Positions 1 through 6,927 of a stretch of DNA of 20,028 nt are shown one piece after another. This DNA is from a virus, in the IMG/VR virus record IMGVR_UViG_3300035670_001500, positions 1-20,028 of that record; one strand, 5' to 3'. Under the pieces are notes generated by a model that made no database searches, was not told where the DNA came from, and saw nothing but the letters and a program-made list of their open reading frames with translations. A program made the translations under genes and the position numbers. Position 1 is the stretch's first letter. Every line of letters starts with the position of its first letter.

Positions 1-143
1 TCCTTAATCCATTGGTTCAACAGAGAGATGTAAACAGTTCTCTCCCAGGGCATCATATTCTCGACCTCTGTCAAGCTATATTTATGGTGCTGCATGAGGG
101 AGAAATTTGTTCTATAATAGTTCTCAAGGTTATTATAGAACAT
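1..143 (-). CDS. gp51-like ORF next to gp26, truncated at window edge
   Basis: The first 47 codons of a minus-strand ORF that runs off the left edge. It opens with MFYNNLENYYRTNF and contains an ENMMPWERTVYISLL segment. Its position directly after gp26 matches T4, where gene 51 (baseplate hub assembly catalyst, not found in the virion) follows gene 26; the gp51 name is therefore mainly positional. The ATG lies only 2 nt after the gp26 stop. It is half buried in a 12-bp stem-loop (108-142) and has only a GGATAGGG stretch directly against it as a ribosome site, so independent initiation looks poor. The ORF is in the -1 frame of gp26 and could be translated as a gp26 extension by frameshifting. 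That the ORF is real is fairly certain; its exact identity is not. Confidence 0.65.
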   Translation of the reverse strand, partial: MFYNNLENYYRTNFSLMQHHKYSLTEVENMMPWERTVYISLLNQWIK

Positions 144-158
144 CCCTATCCGAAAAAA
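108..158 (-). other. Putative -1 ribosomal frameshift signal at the gp26/gp51-like junction
   Basis: In gp26 reading frame the codons AGT TTT TTC place a canonical X XXY YYZ heptamer, T TTT TTC, at 158-152. After a 9-nt spacer (151-143) comes a perfect 12-bp inverted repeat (142-131 pairing with 119-108, 11-nt loop). Slipping back one base after TTC reads CGG ATA GGG ATG and continues in the downstream ORF, bypassing the gp26 TAG at 148-146. Heptamer, spacer length and stem all fit known -1 frameshift sites. Function is inferred. Confidence 0.7.
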
Positions 159-871
159 CTTTGTAAGCCCTCCAACGTGTAGGTCGATTCAACTCCAGTG
201 TTTGGATTTGTTACTTTAAAACTATGTCTAAGTACAGGCATTGTTTCAAAGAACTGCTGTACTTTTTCAAATTGTTCCTGAGTCATTTGATCTAGGAAGT
301 CAATAATATATTGAGGCTTCAAATCAGATGCTTCCCAAACTTCTTCGCCATTAAAGATCTGATCGACACACTTACCAATCAAAGTAAATAATTCTTCTGT
401 TGTTGACAAATCTTTATTGAGCAAAGTGATTTGAATGAATTGATCCATACCAGGATATTTCATGACAATACCAACATCATCTTGAATCATAATCTTATTG
501 GTATGACCTTCTGGTTTTTCTACCTCAACTTCATCAAGATCAATAGAAACAGTAACCTGAGTTTCGTTGTCATCGAGACAAGTTACTTTCATTTTGACTT
601 CTGATCCTGCTGATACAGATCTAATCTTCAGGAACAAATATTCGAGATCAAAAGATGCTAGGCTCTCAACTTTGAATCCTCTAGTCTGAATACAGTTCTT
701 TAAGATGTCTCTAACAGCAGATTCGATTTGCTTTTCATCTTCTGATTCCATAGCAAGAAGTAAAACCTTCTCTTCTTTTACTAAGAATGGTCTGTATTTA
801 ACTGTCTTTCCTGTTGATGGTAGTGCTACCTCATAAGTAGGCACAGACAAAGTAGGTAATGGTGAAGACAT
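146..871 (-). CDS. 26: gp26 baseplate hub subunit / assembly chaperone-like protein
   Basis: A 241-aa protein recognised as the T4 gp26 baseplate family of cyanophages (Pfam T4_baseplate type). It begins with a proline-rich tail, then TGKTVKYRPFLVKEEKVLL, a hallmark of this group. The middle is beta-rich and the C-terminal third acidic and helical (DLKPQYIIDFLDQM). T4 gp26 is needed to build the central baseplate hub. A late-promoter-like ATAAATA box lies upstream at 900-894, overlapping the end of gp54, so gp54 and gp26 share orientation but gp26 may have its own late start. The last codons, AGT TTT TTC GGA TAG, contain a slippery heptamer that may yield a longer gp26-gp51 fusion. Confidence 0.85.
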   Translation of the reverse strand: MSSPLPTLSVPTYEVALPSTGKTVKYRPFLVKEEKVLLLAMESEDEKQIESAVRDILKNCIQTRGFKVESLASFDLEYLFLKIRSVSAGSEVKMKVTCLDDNETQVTVSIDLDEVEVEKPEGHTNKIMIQDDVGIVMKYPGMDQFIQITLLNKDLSTTEELFTLIGKCVDQIFNGEEVWEASDLKPQYIIDFLDQMTQEQFEKVQQFFETMPVLRHSFKVTNPNTGVESTYTLEGLQSFFG

Positions 872-893
872 AACAATCTATTCTATATGTTAA

Positions 894-900
894 TATTTAT
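894..900 (-). promoter_or_regulatory. Late-promoter-like ATAAATA box for gp26
   Basis: The minus strand reads GGATAAATATT, overlapping the gp54 stop codon, 23 nt before the gp26 ATG. It resembles the T4 late consensus TATAAATA used by gp55/gp33-directed polymerase. The match is 7 of 8 positions and the context fits a late gene. Confidence 0.5.
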
Positions 901-1691
901 CCAGCCATCTTACGAATATCATTATATACGATTGAATACTTAGAATAATAAAAGTTTGCTGTTACTTTGGTTATTTGAGAGGCACCATAAGCAAGAGGAA
1001 CAGCATCAATAGCATATGGAAAACAATCAATCATTGTATACATCATCGATGGTCTACCATTAGGAGCATTTTTTCCTCGTTCAGATTTAGTGATAATAAT
1101 ATTACATTGATATTCATCTGGATATCTTAATCTAATTGATTTGTCTCTAGAAGATAAAGTTCCTGTTTCAGACTTCATCTTGTCCAAACTAACTCCAGTT
1201 TTATTAAATGTTGTTGCTGAACTAGGAGCTACAGTAGAACCAGCTGATCCTAAAATTTCAATACCACCAGAATCAAACTCACCAAAAATAAAAGAGTACC
1301 AAGCATTAAGAAATTTCAATGGTGTCATGTTGGCATCACACATCCAACCTAGTTGAAAATCTGTGTGTAATTTAGTGTGAGCATAATTTACGTTACCTTC
1401 CCCAAGCATTCTTCCATTTATTTGCCCAGTTGCTGCTTGTACATTTGGTAGTTGTGCTTCCTCACAAAAGACTTTCAAAACAGAGGCAGTACTTACATTC
1501 AATCCTTCATCAGAAGAAGAAGAATTTTTCATATTTAGTTTCAAGCTGTTAAATCTGTTCAACAAATCACCATTTGTAGAAGTGAATTGAAACTCCACAT
1601 CAAAGTTATTGCTATATGACATACCCCCCTGGGCAGCCATAATTTCCATGAATTTTGCTAAACTTTTTGTTGATGTCTTCTTTGGTGCCAC
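897..1691 (-). CDS. 54: gp54 baseplate tail-tube initiator
   Basis: A 264-aa protein of the tail-tube fold shared by T4 gp19 and gp54. The C-terminal half carries the family pattern: a YPDEYQCNIIITK strand, then MIDCFPYAIDAVPLAYGAS and TKVTANFYYSKYSIV, where tube proteins have a conserved pre-sheath interface. In T4, gp54 sits on the gp48/gp27 hub and nucleates gp19 tube polymerisation; gp48 is encoded just across the divergent junction. The start is a GTG at 1691 with no clear Shine-Dalgarno; a later ATG (residue 15) is possible. A CATAAATA late-like box lies 28 nt upstream. Distinguishing gp54 from gp19 rests on the length, the divergent N-terminus and baseplate-gene neighbours. Confidence 0.75.
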   Translation of the reverse strand: MAPKKTSTKSLAKFMEIMAAQGGMSYSNNFDVEFQFTSTNGDLLNRFNSLKLNMKNSSSSDEGLNVSTASVLKVFCEEAQLPNVQAATGQINGRMLGEGNVNYAHTKLHTDFQLGWMCDANMTPLKFLNAWYSFIFGEFDSGGIEILGSAGSTVAPSSATTFNKTGVSLDKMKSETGTLSSRDKSIRLRYPDEYQCNIIITKSERGKNAPNGRPSMMYTMIDCFPYAIDAVPLAYGASQITKVTANFYYSKYSIVYNDIRKMAG

Positions 1692-1718
1692 ACTAAATAC
1701 AAATAGTTGGTCTAACTA

Positions 1719-1726
1719 TATTTATG
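1719..1726 (-). promoter_or_regulatory. Late-promoter-like CATAAATA box for gp54, in a divergent promoter region
   Basis: On the minus strand CATAAATATAG precedes the gp54 GTG by about 28 nt and overlaps the gp4 ATG of the opposite strand. The plus strand carries a weaker CTAAATA at 1693-1699, 25 nt before gp4, so this 30-nt gap may hold two divergent late promoters. The same 11-mer, CATAAATATAG on the minus strand, recurs at 86-76 inside the gp51-like ORF. Confidence 0.4.
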
Positions 1727-2161
1727 TCATACTCTGGAGTTTATAAACCAACATACCCACAGAAGTATAAAGGCAATCCTACTAGGATTATCTACCGTTC
1801 AATGTGGGAAAGAAAGTTTATGTTTTTTTGTGATCATAATGATAGTATCATAGAGTGGGGCAGCGAGGAAGTTATTATCCCATATCGTTGCCCAACTGAT
1901 GGTAGAATACATCGCTATTATCCAGATTTTTATGTTAAAATAAAATCAAGAACTGGCGAAGTAAGAAAGTACCTAGTTGAAGTAAAACCCAAAAGACAAA
2001 CACAACCACCGAATGAAAAACCAAACAAAAAAACTGCCGCTTGGAAAAGAGAAGTTCTAACTTATATTAAAAACCGTGCTAAATGGGATGCTGCCCAGGA
2101 CTTCTGTGAGGATCGGCAGATGAAATTTTTGATCCTTACCGAAGATCACTTAGGAGTATAA
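1724..2161 (+). CDS. 4: gp4 head completion protein (TnsA-like nuclease fold)
   Basis: A 145-aa protein of the T4 gp4 (gp50/65) head-completion family, needed to finish DNA-filled heads before tail joining. It shows the endonuclease core also seen in TnsA N-termini: SMWERKFMFFCD with E29, then RYYPDFYV with D68 and YLVEVKPK with E86 and K88. This is a complete PD-(D/E)XK-like set, so nuclease activity is plausible. The length is close to T4 gp4 (about 150 aa). It is the first gene of a plus-strand late cluster, 2 nt before the next ORF, which shows tight translational coupling. The ATG at 1724 overlaps the opposite-strand late box for gp54. Confidence 0.85.
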   Translation: MSYSGVYKPTYPQKYKGNPTRIIYRSMWERKFMFFCDHNDSIIEWGSEEVIIPYRCPTDGRIHRYYPDFYVKIKSRTGEVRKYLVEVKPKRQTQPPNEKPNKKTAAWKREVLTYIKNRAKWDAAQDFCEDRQMKFLILTEDHLGV

Positions 2162-2163
2162 CA

Positions 2164-2850
2164 ATGGCACAAGGATTTTCTTCTATACAAAAAAATAGAG
2201 TTAACAAAGAACCAGGATATAAAACGTTGTTTGAAAGAATAACAGAAAAAACTGGCGGAGAAAAGAAAAGTTTTTCGTGGTATCGTTCCGCTGTAAAGAA
2301 CGAAGCTTCTTCATACAAAAAAGATATATCAAAGTTTGTAGCATCAGAACGAAGCGACCGCACTGGATCTCCAGAAGAAAGAGATCAGAATATGCTGAGA
2401 ACATATCCTGTTGCTGGGCATCTTTATATGTTTGAATACAAAGCTAAGATGAGATGGTTACCATACTATGATAGGTTTCCATTAGTGTATGTAATCAAAT
2501 CAATGAAAGATGAGTTCTTTGGAGTGAACCTACACTACTTAAATCCAAAGAAAAGAATCATAGCTGTTAAAAAATTGATGGAAGGGAGAATAGATTTACC
2601 CAAGACATGTTTCCATAAATATATCAGCAATCATGTAGAAGGATTATACCTCGATCTTGCTCTTGTTGAATGGGACACAGCCATTCTATTACCAACTGAA
2701 GACTTTGTTAAAGATATCAAAGGTCATGTATTTCCATACGATAAAGAACTAGTGTGGGAAGAAACCAATGAAAACTTCTACGATAAAATCAAAGGTCATA
2801 GAAATATAGAAGGTTATGGCAAACGTTCAGACAAAGAGATGGTAAAGTAA
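2164..2850 (+). CDS. 2: gp2-like DNA end protector (probable)
   Basis: A 228-aa basic protein. After a lysine/serine-rich N-terminus it has the segment YMFEYKAKMRWLPYYDRFPL followed by GVNLHYLNPKKR, a pattern I associate with the gp2 DNA-end-protector group of T4-like phages. In T4, gp2 caps the ends of packaged DNA against host RecBCD and is encoded beside gp4, which fits here. It lies 2 nt after gp4, and its TAA directly abuts the gp48 ATG. The assignment rests on remembered motif and synteny; an uncharacterised virion protein is the alternative. No enzymatic motif is visible. Confidence 0.55.
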   Translation: MAQGFSSIQKNRVNKEPGYKTLFERITEKTGGEKKSFSWYRSAVKNEASSYKKDISKFVASERSDRTGSPEERDQNMLRTYPVAGHLYMFEYKAKMRWLPYYDRFPLVYVIKSMKDEFFGVNLHYLNPKKRIIAVKKLMEGRIDLPKTCFHKYISNHVEGLYLDLALVEWDTAILLPTEDFVKDIKGHVFPYDKELVWEETNENFYDKIKGHRNIEGYGKRSDKEMVK

Positions 2851-3900
2851 ATGGCAGAGTCATTAAATTTACTAGGATTATCTCCTAATAAAATAACAGC
2901 AGGAAGATTAGCATATCCAAATAATATATTTGACGATTACACAGATTATGTCAAATTTACTTTTTATAAGTATAAAGGACCATTTAGCAGCGGTTCTGAT
3001 ACTACAAGCACGAATAAAGATGGCAAAACTATAAGCAGTGTTCCAGCATATAATCTTTATAACCAAGCTGGTCAGCAATTTTCTGCATATGAAGGAGTTG
3101 TCCCAATTTATTTGTACATGCCAGAAGATGTCAGCACAGGATATCAAACAGATTGGGGTGGTAAAGGATTTACTAATGTTGCCACACAAGCTTTACGTGG
3201 TGGTGGTAGTGCATTAAATGGTAATGTTGGCGGAACTGTTCAAGCAATTGTTCAACAAATACAAAATACTGCTGGAGCAGTCCCAACTGCTGGAGCAGAA
3301 GCTATTGCTGGTGCTATTAACAATCTTCCAGGTGGTCTTGGTGGGGGAAATATAACAACTCAAGATATATTACAAGGATCTCTGGGAGTTATTTTGAATC
3401 CAAATACTGAGTTGATGTTCACTGGATTTCAAATGAGACAATTCTCATTAAGATTTAAACTAGTTCCAAGGAATGATAAGGAAGCAAAGGACATAAGAAA
3501 TATTGTCTATACTTTTAAAAAAATAATGCTACCCACTTTAGGAAAAAGTCCTGGTGGAATAGCAGATATTACAGGAGCAATACAAAGTTTATTTAAATCT
3601 GATTCTCCACCAGCAACTCCACCAAACGCTGTTAAAGATGATCCAGAAACAAGTAATGCCAATTACATTGGAGTTCCTGGTCTCTGTCAGGTTCAATTTA
3701 TGAAAGGGACAACATTACACCCATACCTTCCTCAATTTAAAGTATGTGCTATAACTGGTGTTGATGTAAACTACACACCCGACGGCAGTTATGCTACATA
3801 TAGAGAAGGATCTCCTGTTGCTACAGAACTTTCATTAAACTTTACAGAAACAAAACTGGTTTACTCTCAAGATATTCTTCCAAACGGACCTTCATACTAA
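2851..3900 (+). CDS. 48: gp48 baseplate tail-tube cap/junction protein
   Basis: A 349-aa protein recognised as gp48, which binds the hub top and, with gp54, starts the tail tube. The diagnostic stretch is NPNTELMFTGFQMRQFSLRF followed by KLVPRNDKEAKDIRNIVYTFK, typical of the family, and the C-terminus has SLNFTETKLVYSQDI. A glycine/alanine-rich low-complexity insert (about residues 115-175) separates the N-terminal domain from the tube-like domain. The start directly abuts the upstream TAA, and the stop overlaps the gp53 ATG by one base (TAATG), so gp48 and gp53 are probably made in step. The length is close to T4 gp48 (about 364 aa). Confidence 0.85.
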   Translation: MAESLNLLGLSPNKITAGRLAYPNNIFDDYTDYVKFTFYKYKGPFSSGSDTTSTNKDGKTISSVPAYNLYNQAGQQFSAYEGVVPIYLYMPEDVSTGYQTDWGGKGFTNVATQALRGGGSALNGNVGGTVQAIVQQIQNTAGAVPTAGAEAIAGAINNLPGGLGGGNITTQDILQGSLGVILNPNTELMFTGFQMRQFSLRFKLVPRNDKEAKDIRNIVYTFKKIMLPTLGKSPGGIADITGAIQSLFKSDSPPATPPNAVKDDPETSNANYIGVPGLCQVQFMKGTTLHPYLPQFKVCAITGVDVNYTPDGSYATYREGSPVATELSLNFTETKLVYSQDILPNGPSY

Positions 3901-5588
3901 TGTACTTTAATTTTTTACCATCTATTAAATATGATGCTAAACCAATCAGCTATCCGTTTTCGGAATCTGATTATGTTGTAGCAAAAAATTTCTTTAGACG
4001 TTTTAAAATTGCTGATACAGCATTTTCTAATACAGTATTTTTTAATAAGTATGCTGTGGAAGACGGGCAACGTTTAGATCTAATAGCAGAAGCAGCTTAT
4101 GGCAGTCCTTTTTATGATTGGGTAATTGCTTTGACAAACAATATGATTAACCCGCTTTTCGATCTTCCAATGTCAGAAGCAGAGTTGAGAAGACATATTG
4201 AAAGTAGATATGATAATCCATACTATGATATTCATCACTACGAAATCATTAGTAACGAAGAACAAGAAGAACTATTTGGTAAAATAATCATTCCTGGTGG
4301 TACATGGGTTGATGAAGCTTTCTACAATGGTGAAGTGGATTATGTACTAGATACTCTTCCAAATCTTTCTCCAGTTGTAGATAACTTACCATACTCAACT
4401 GATTATATATTTTCTATTGATGATTATTTTATATTAGAATCCAGCGGAGCTACTGTAGAAAACTATGGTAGTGGTATAGGCACAAACAGTGGATTTGCCA
4501 TTCCATACCCACCAATCAAGAACAATCTATATGCTACTGGTTATCTACGTTTTAGAGGCAACTCTGGAATAGCACGTTACGCCACGTTTAGACCAATTGA
4601 AACTACTTACTATAATAAAGTTGTTATATATGCCAAGTTTGGAACTGATGGTAATGGTGGTGAGTTTCCAGATCTTCCTAACGAATTTTTGAGATTGGAT
4701 TATCGTAATGATCCGTCCGATCCTTGGACAGAAATTGAGATGATTATTCCAGTCAAAATGGCACAACAAATTTTATATTCCGTTGTTGCTGTTGGTCCAG
4801 ATGGAGAAGGAGGACCTGGCAGAATACCAGGAACTTATAATAACGTTATTATTTACGAAACTGATTTAGTAACACCAACAACAATGAGAGCAAATGTTAT
4901 TGTTAACAGTTCTGGTGGTGTTGATAGTATCACATTGGTTGATAGAGGATATGAAATTGATTTGGGATCATACATTATAAGAAATCAAGACATTGGAAAT
5001 GGTTACATTATTTCTGGTGGTATTCAAACTTCAGTATCAAATATAACTATTCAAGTTTCTTCTTTACTTCAAGATGACTCTGGAATTCAATACGGTAGAA
5101 AAGATTCAGAACCATTTAGATTCACCGTTAATTTACCAAATGCGGCGAAAACATCTTCTACAGAGTTTAGATTATATCAACCAAGTAATACTGGTGTTGA
5201 TAATGATAACTATGGTATTCAAGCAATTCAATTTGTCGGCACTATACCAGTAGAAAGACCTTTAAATTTTGAATGGAATGAAATTGATGCTAATAATTAT
5301 GTAATTGATAACGTTATCTGGACCAGAATAAACAGTGCTTGGTATAGAAAAGTACAGTCTGGGTATCAATTCTGGAATGGATCATCTGTAGAAGAAGTAG
5401 CTGGCAATGTTCTCGCTAGACCAGTCACTGAATTTGAATATGAAACTACAGAGAATGAAAAGAAAAGAGAAATCTATCTACTGAAACCATCTTACTTAGA
5501 AACTATTGTTGAAGATTTCAGAAAGGCAGCACTGTATAAAAAATCTTCTGATTTTGTTAGTGCTCAGTTGAAAAAAACTGGAGTATAA
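3900..5588 (+). CDS. 53: gp53 baseplate wedge subunit with a large internal insertion
   Basis: The N-terminus, MYFNFLPSIKYDAKPI with EDGQRLDLIAEAAYGSPFYDW, and the C-terminus, PSYLETIVEDFRKAA, both match T4 gp53, the wedge protein that lets wedges join around the hub. T4 gp53 is only about 196 aa; this one is 562 aa. The extra 350 or so residues lie between about 120 and 505 and are rich in beta-strand, Gly, Asn and Asp, with no match I recognise, as expected for a surface decoration or Ig/jelly-roll-like insert on the baseplate. The gene overlaps gp48 by one base and is the last of the plus-strand cluster. It converges on gp32 with a terminator between them. Confidence 0.8.
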   Translation: MYFNFLPSIKYDAKPISYPFSESDYVVAKNFFRRFKIADTAFSNTVFFNKYAVEDGQRLDLIAEAAYGSPFYDWVIALTNNMINPLFDLPMSEAELRRHIESRYDNPYYDIHHYEIISNEEQEELFGKIIIPGGTWVDEAFYNGEVDYVLDTLPNLSPVVDNLPYSTDYIFSIDDYFILESSGATVENYGSGIGTNSGFAIPYPPIKNNLYATGYLRFRGNSGIARYATFRPIETTYYNKVVIYAKFGTDGNGGEFPDLPNEFLRLDYRNDPSDPWTEIEMIIPVKMAQQILYSVVAVGPDGEGGPGRIPGTYNNVIIYETDLVTPTTMRANVIVNSSGGVDSITLVDRGYEIDLGSYIIRNQDIGNGYIISGGIQTSVSNITIQVSSLLQDDSGIQYGRKDSEPFRFTVNLPNAAKTSSTEFRLYQPSNTGVDNDNYGIQAIQFVGTIPVERPLNFEWNEIDANNYVIDNVIWTRINSAWYRKVQSGYQFWNGSSVEEVAGNVLARPVTEFEYETTENEKKREIYLLKPSYLETIVEDFRKAALYKKSSDFVSAQLKKTGV

Positions 5589-5610
5589 AAAAGGGGGACC
5601 GTAGTCCCCC
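5587..5610 (-). terminator. Rho-independent terminator of gp32 operon
   Basis: A perfect 7-bp stem GGGGGAC/GTCCCCC with a CGTA loop (5593-5610) is followed on the minus strand by TTTTTT (5592-5587). It ends leftward gp32 transcription. On the plus strand the hairpin lacks a T-tract and could only weakly stop gp53 transcripts. Confidence 0.85.
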
Positions 5611-5618
5611 CATGTAAT

Positions 5619-6500
5619 TCAGTCTTCCTCAGCAAGACGAGCGAAGTAACTAAGAGCATCGTCATCATCAGTGCTAGACTGCATCGACTCCCTAAAACTA
5701 GAAGAAGATGAAGAAGCAACTGGTTCAAACTCTTCCTCTTCTTGCTCTCGTACAGCAGCACGAGGAGCAGTGCTGTTGAGAACAGCATTCAGGCGAGTAT
5801 CAAGTTCGTCATAGGACTTGAATTCACTATCAGCAGTGTATGCTTCCAGACTGTAAGCTTGCTTCCAAACTTGTTCCAGTTCATCATCATCTGCCGAGAG
5901 AGCAGAGGGGCGATCAAATTCAGAACTGTCGTAGTTCCAATAACCAGCAACGGTCTTGATCTTCAGTTTGAAGTTAGAACCTTCCCACATATCGAAAGGA
6001 TTCATGGGAGTTTCATCTTGGAACTCAGGTTGCATCGCTGCCATGATCTTATCAAAGATCTTTTTGCCGTAGCGATAGAGGAACACTTTGCCCTCAGCTT
6101 CGGGATGCTTGCTATCTTTCACAACATAGATGTTGCTGTAGTAAGACAGTTTACGTTTCTGCTTACGAGCAACTTCTTTATCACTCTCGTGACCGCTGTT
6201 CCAAAGTCCATTGTTATGGACACAAACAGGACACTTATCACCTTTGGTGGTCAGGCAGTTCTCAATAAACCACCCACCAGGACCTTGGAAAGCATGAGAA
6301 TAGACTTTCGCCCAGGGCACCGTCTCCCCTTCAGGAGCGGGCAGGAAACGGATAACGGCATAACCGTTACCAGAAGCGTCAAGTTCGGGCTTCCACAGAC
6401 GTTCGTCGGCACCACCTCCCTCGGTGCTGGACTTCTCAAGTTCTTTCTGAAGGAACTCAAAGTTGGTCTGGGACTTACGCTTAAGATCAGCAAATGACAT
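5619..6500 (-). CDS. 32: gp32 single-stranded DNA-binding protein
   Basis: A 293-aa T4-type SSB that coats ssDNA and organises replication and recombination. The N-terminus has a basic LKRKS patch (residues 6-10), like the T4 cooperative LAST motif. The zinc site is complete: H69, C82, C90 and C93, spaced like T4 H64/C77/C87/C90. The C-terminal 50 residues are acidic (EQEEEEFEPV) with a serine run and end in DALSYFARLAEED, the protein-interaction tail. The 5' leader carries three 10-nt repeats abutting the ATG, and a promoter overlaps the end of the upstream gene. The gene appears more GC-rich in codon use than its neighbours. Confidence 0.95.
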   Translation of the reverse strand: MSFADLKRKSQTNFEFLQKELEKSSTEGGGADERLWKPELDASGNGYAVIRFLPAPEGETVPWAKVYSHAFQGPGGWFIENCLTTKGDKCPVCVHNNGLWNSGHESDKEVARKQKRKLSYYSNIYVVKDSKHPEAEGKVFLYRYGKKIFDKIMAAMQPEFQDETPMNPFDMWEGSNFKLKIKTVAGYWNYDSSEFDRPSALSADDDELEQVWKQAYSLEAYTADSEFKSYDELDTRLNAVLNSTAPRAAVREQEEEEFEPVASSSSSSFRESMQSSTDDDDALSYFARLAEED

Positions 6501-6530
6501 TCGGATTACCTCGGATTACGTTGGATTAGT
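6501..6530 (-). repeat. Three tandem 10-nt repeats in the gp32 leader (possible autoregulatory operator)
   Basis: Reading the plus strand the units are TCGGATTACC, TCGGATTACG and TTGGATTAGT, placed exactly end to end. They touch the gp32 start codon and contain its GAGG ribosome site. T4 gp32 represses its own translation by cooperative binding to an unstructured leader. A repeated, weakly structured leader is a plausible operator, but this is inference. Confidence 0.6.
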
Positions 6531-6556
6531 TTGATGTGACATCCAATCACTTACTC

Positions 6557-6597
6557 ATAATAACAGGGCACAGGAGCGGATGTCAATCCCCTGTGCC
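6557..6597 (-). promoter_or_regulatory. gp32 promoter embedded in a hairpin
   Basis: On the minus strand TTGACA (6586-6581), an 18-nt spacer and TATTAT (6562-6557) form a sigma70-type promoter. The -35 lies in the loop of a strong hairpin: GGCACAGG at 6597-6590 pairs with CCTGTGCC at 6574-6567, with an inner GGAT/ATCC stem. The TGA stop of the DUF1825 gene is part of the TTGACA. The hairpin has no T-tract, so it may attenuate or process read-through RNA more than terminate it. Confidence 0.65.
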
Positions 6598-6927
6598 AGT
6601 TTCTAGTTTGGATTTCATGACACGAATTTTTTCTAGAAGATCGTCAAATATTTGATCTACTCTTTTATTTGGATCAGCACCTAGCATAACAGCAGCCATT
6701 TTCATGCTCTCTGCTACTTCCTGTGCTTCTTGATCATCACTTAGTTTCAAGCGAGCATTAAAGATTTTTTGTTTTTCTAACAACTCTTCCATGACATTAA
6801 AGTATTCCATCTTCTTTTCTGAAGATAGAACAGGAAAAGCATGTGCCGCTTGGAAACAATAACGTTGGAGCTCCATAATTTCTTGGAGATCTCCACGTAC
6901 CATTTCTGATTGAAAAAAATTACTCAT
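6583..6927 (-). CDS. DUF1825 family protein (cyanobacterial-type), in the T4 gene 33/59 neighbourhood
   Basis: A 114-aa all-helical protein: MSNFFQSEMVRGDLQEIMEL, then KKMEYFNVMEELLEKQKIF and a C-terminal DDLLEKIRVMKSKL. The layout matches the DUF1825 family of cyanobacterial hosts: FF-SE start, an MEELLEKQKIFNARLKLSDD centre and a final coiled helix. T4-like cyanophages carry it between gp33 and gp32, and it has sometimes been labelled gp33; here the separate ORF just upstream fits gp33 better. Its ATG overlaps the gp33 stop (ATGA), so both are co-translated. Function is unknown; a transcription or recombination accessory role is suggested only by location. Confidence 0.7.
   Translation of the reverse strand: MSNFFQSEMVRGDLQEIMELQRYCFQAAHAFPVLSSEKKMEYFNVMEELLEKQKIFNARLKLSDDQEAQEVAESMKMAAVMLGADPNKRVDQIFDDLLEKIRVMKSKLETGTGD

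Noticed and set aside
5742-6497. 251-codon open frame antisense to gp32
   Set aside because: It mirrors gp32 across nearly its whole length, has no promoter or ribosome site and reads as low-quality sequence; gp32 has complete zinc and DNA-binding motifs.
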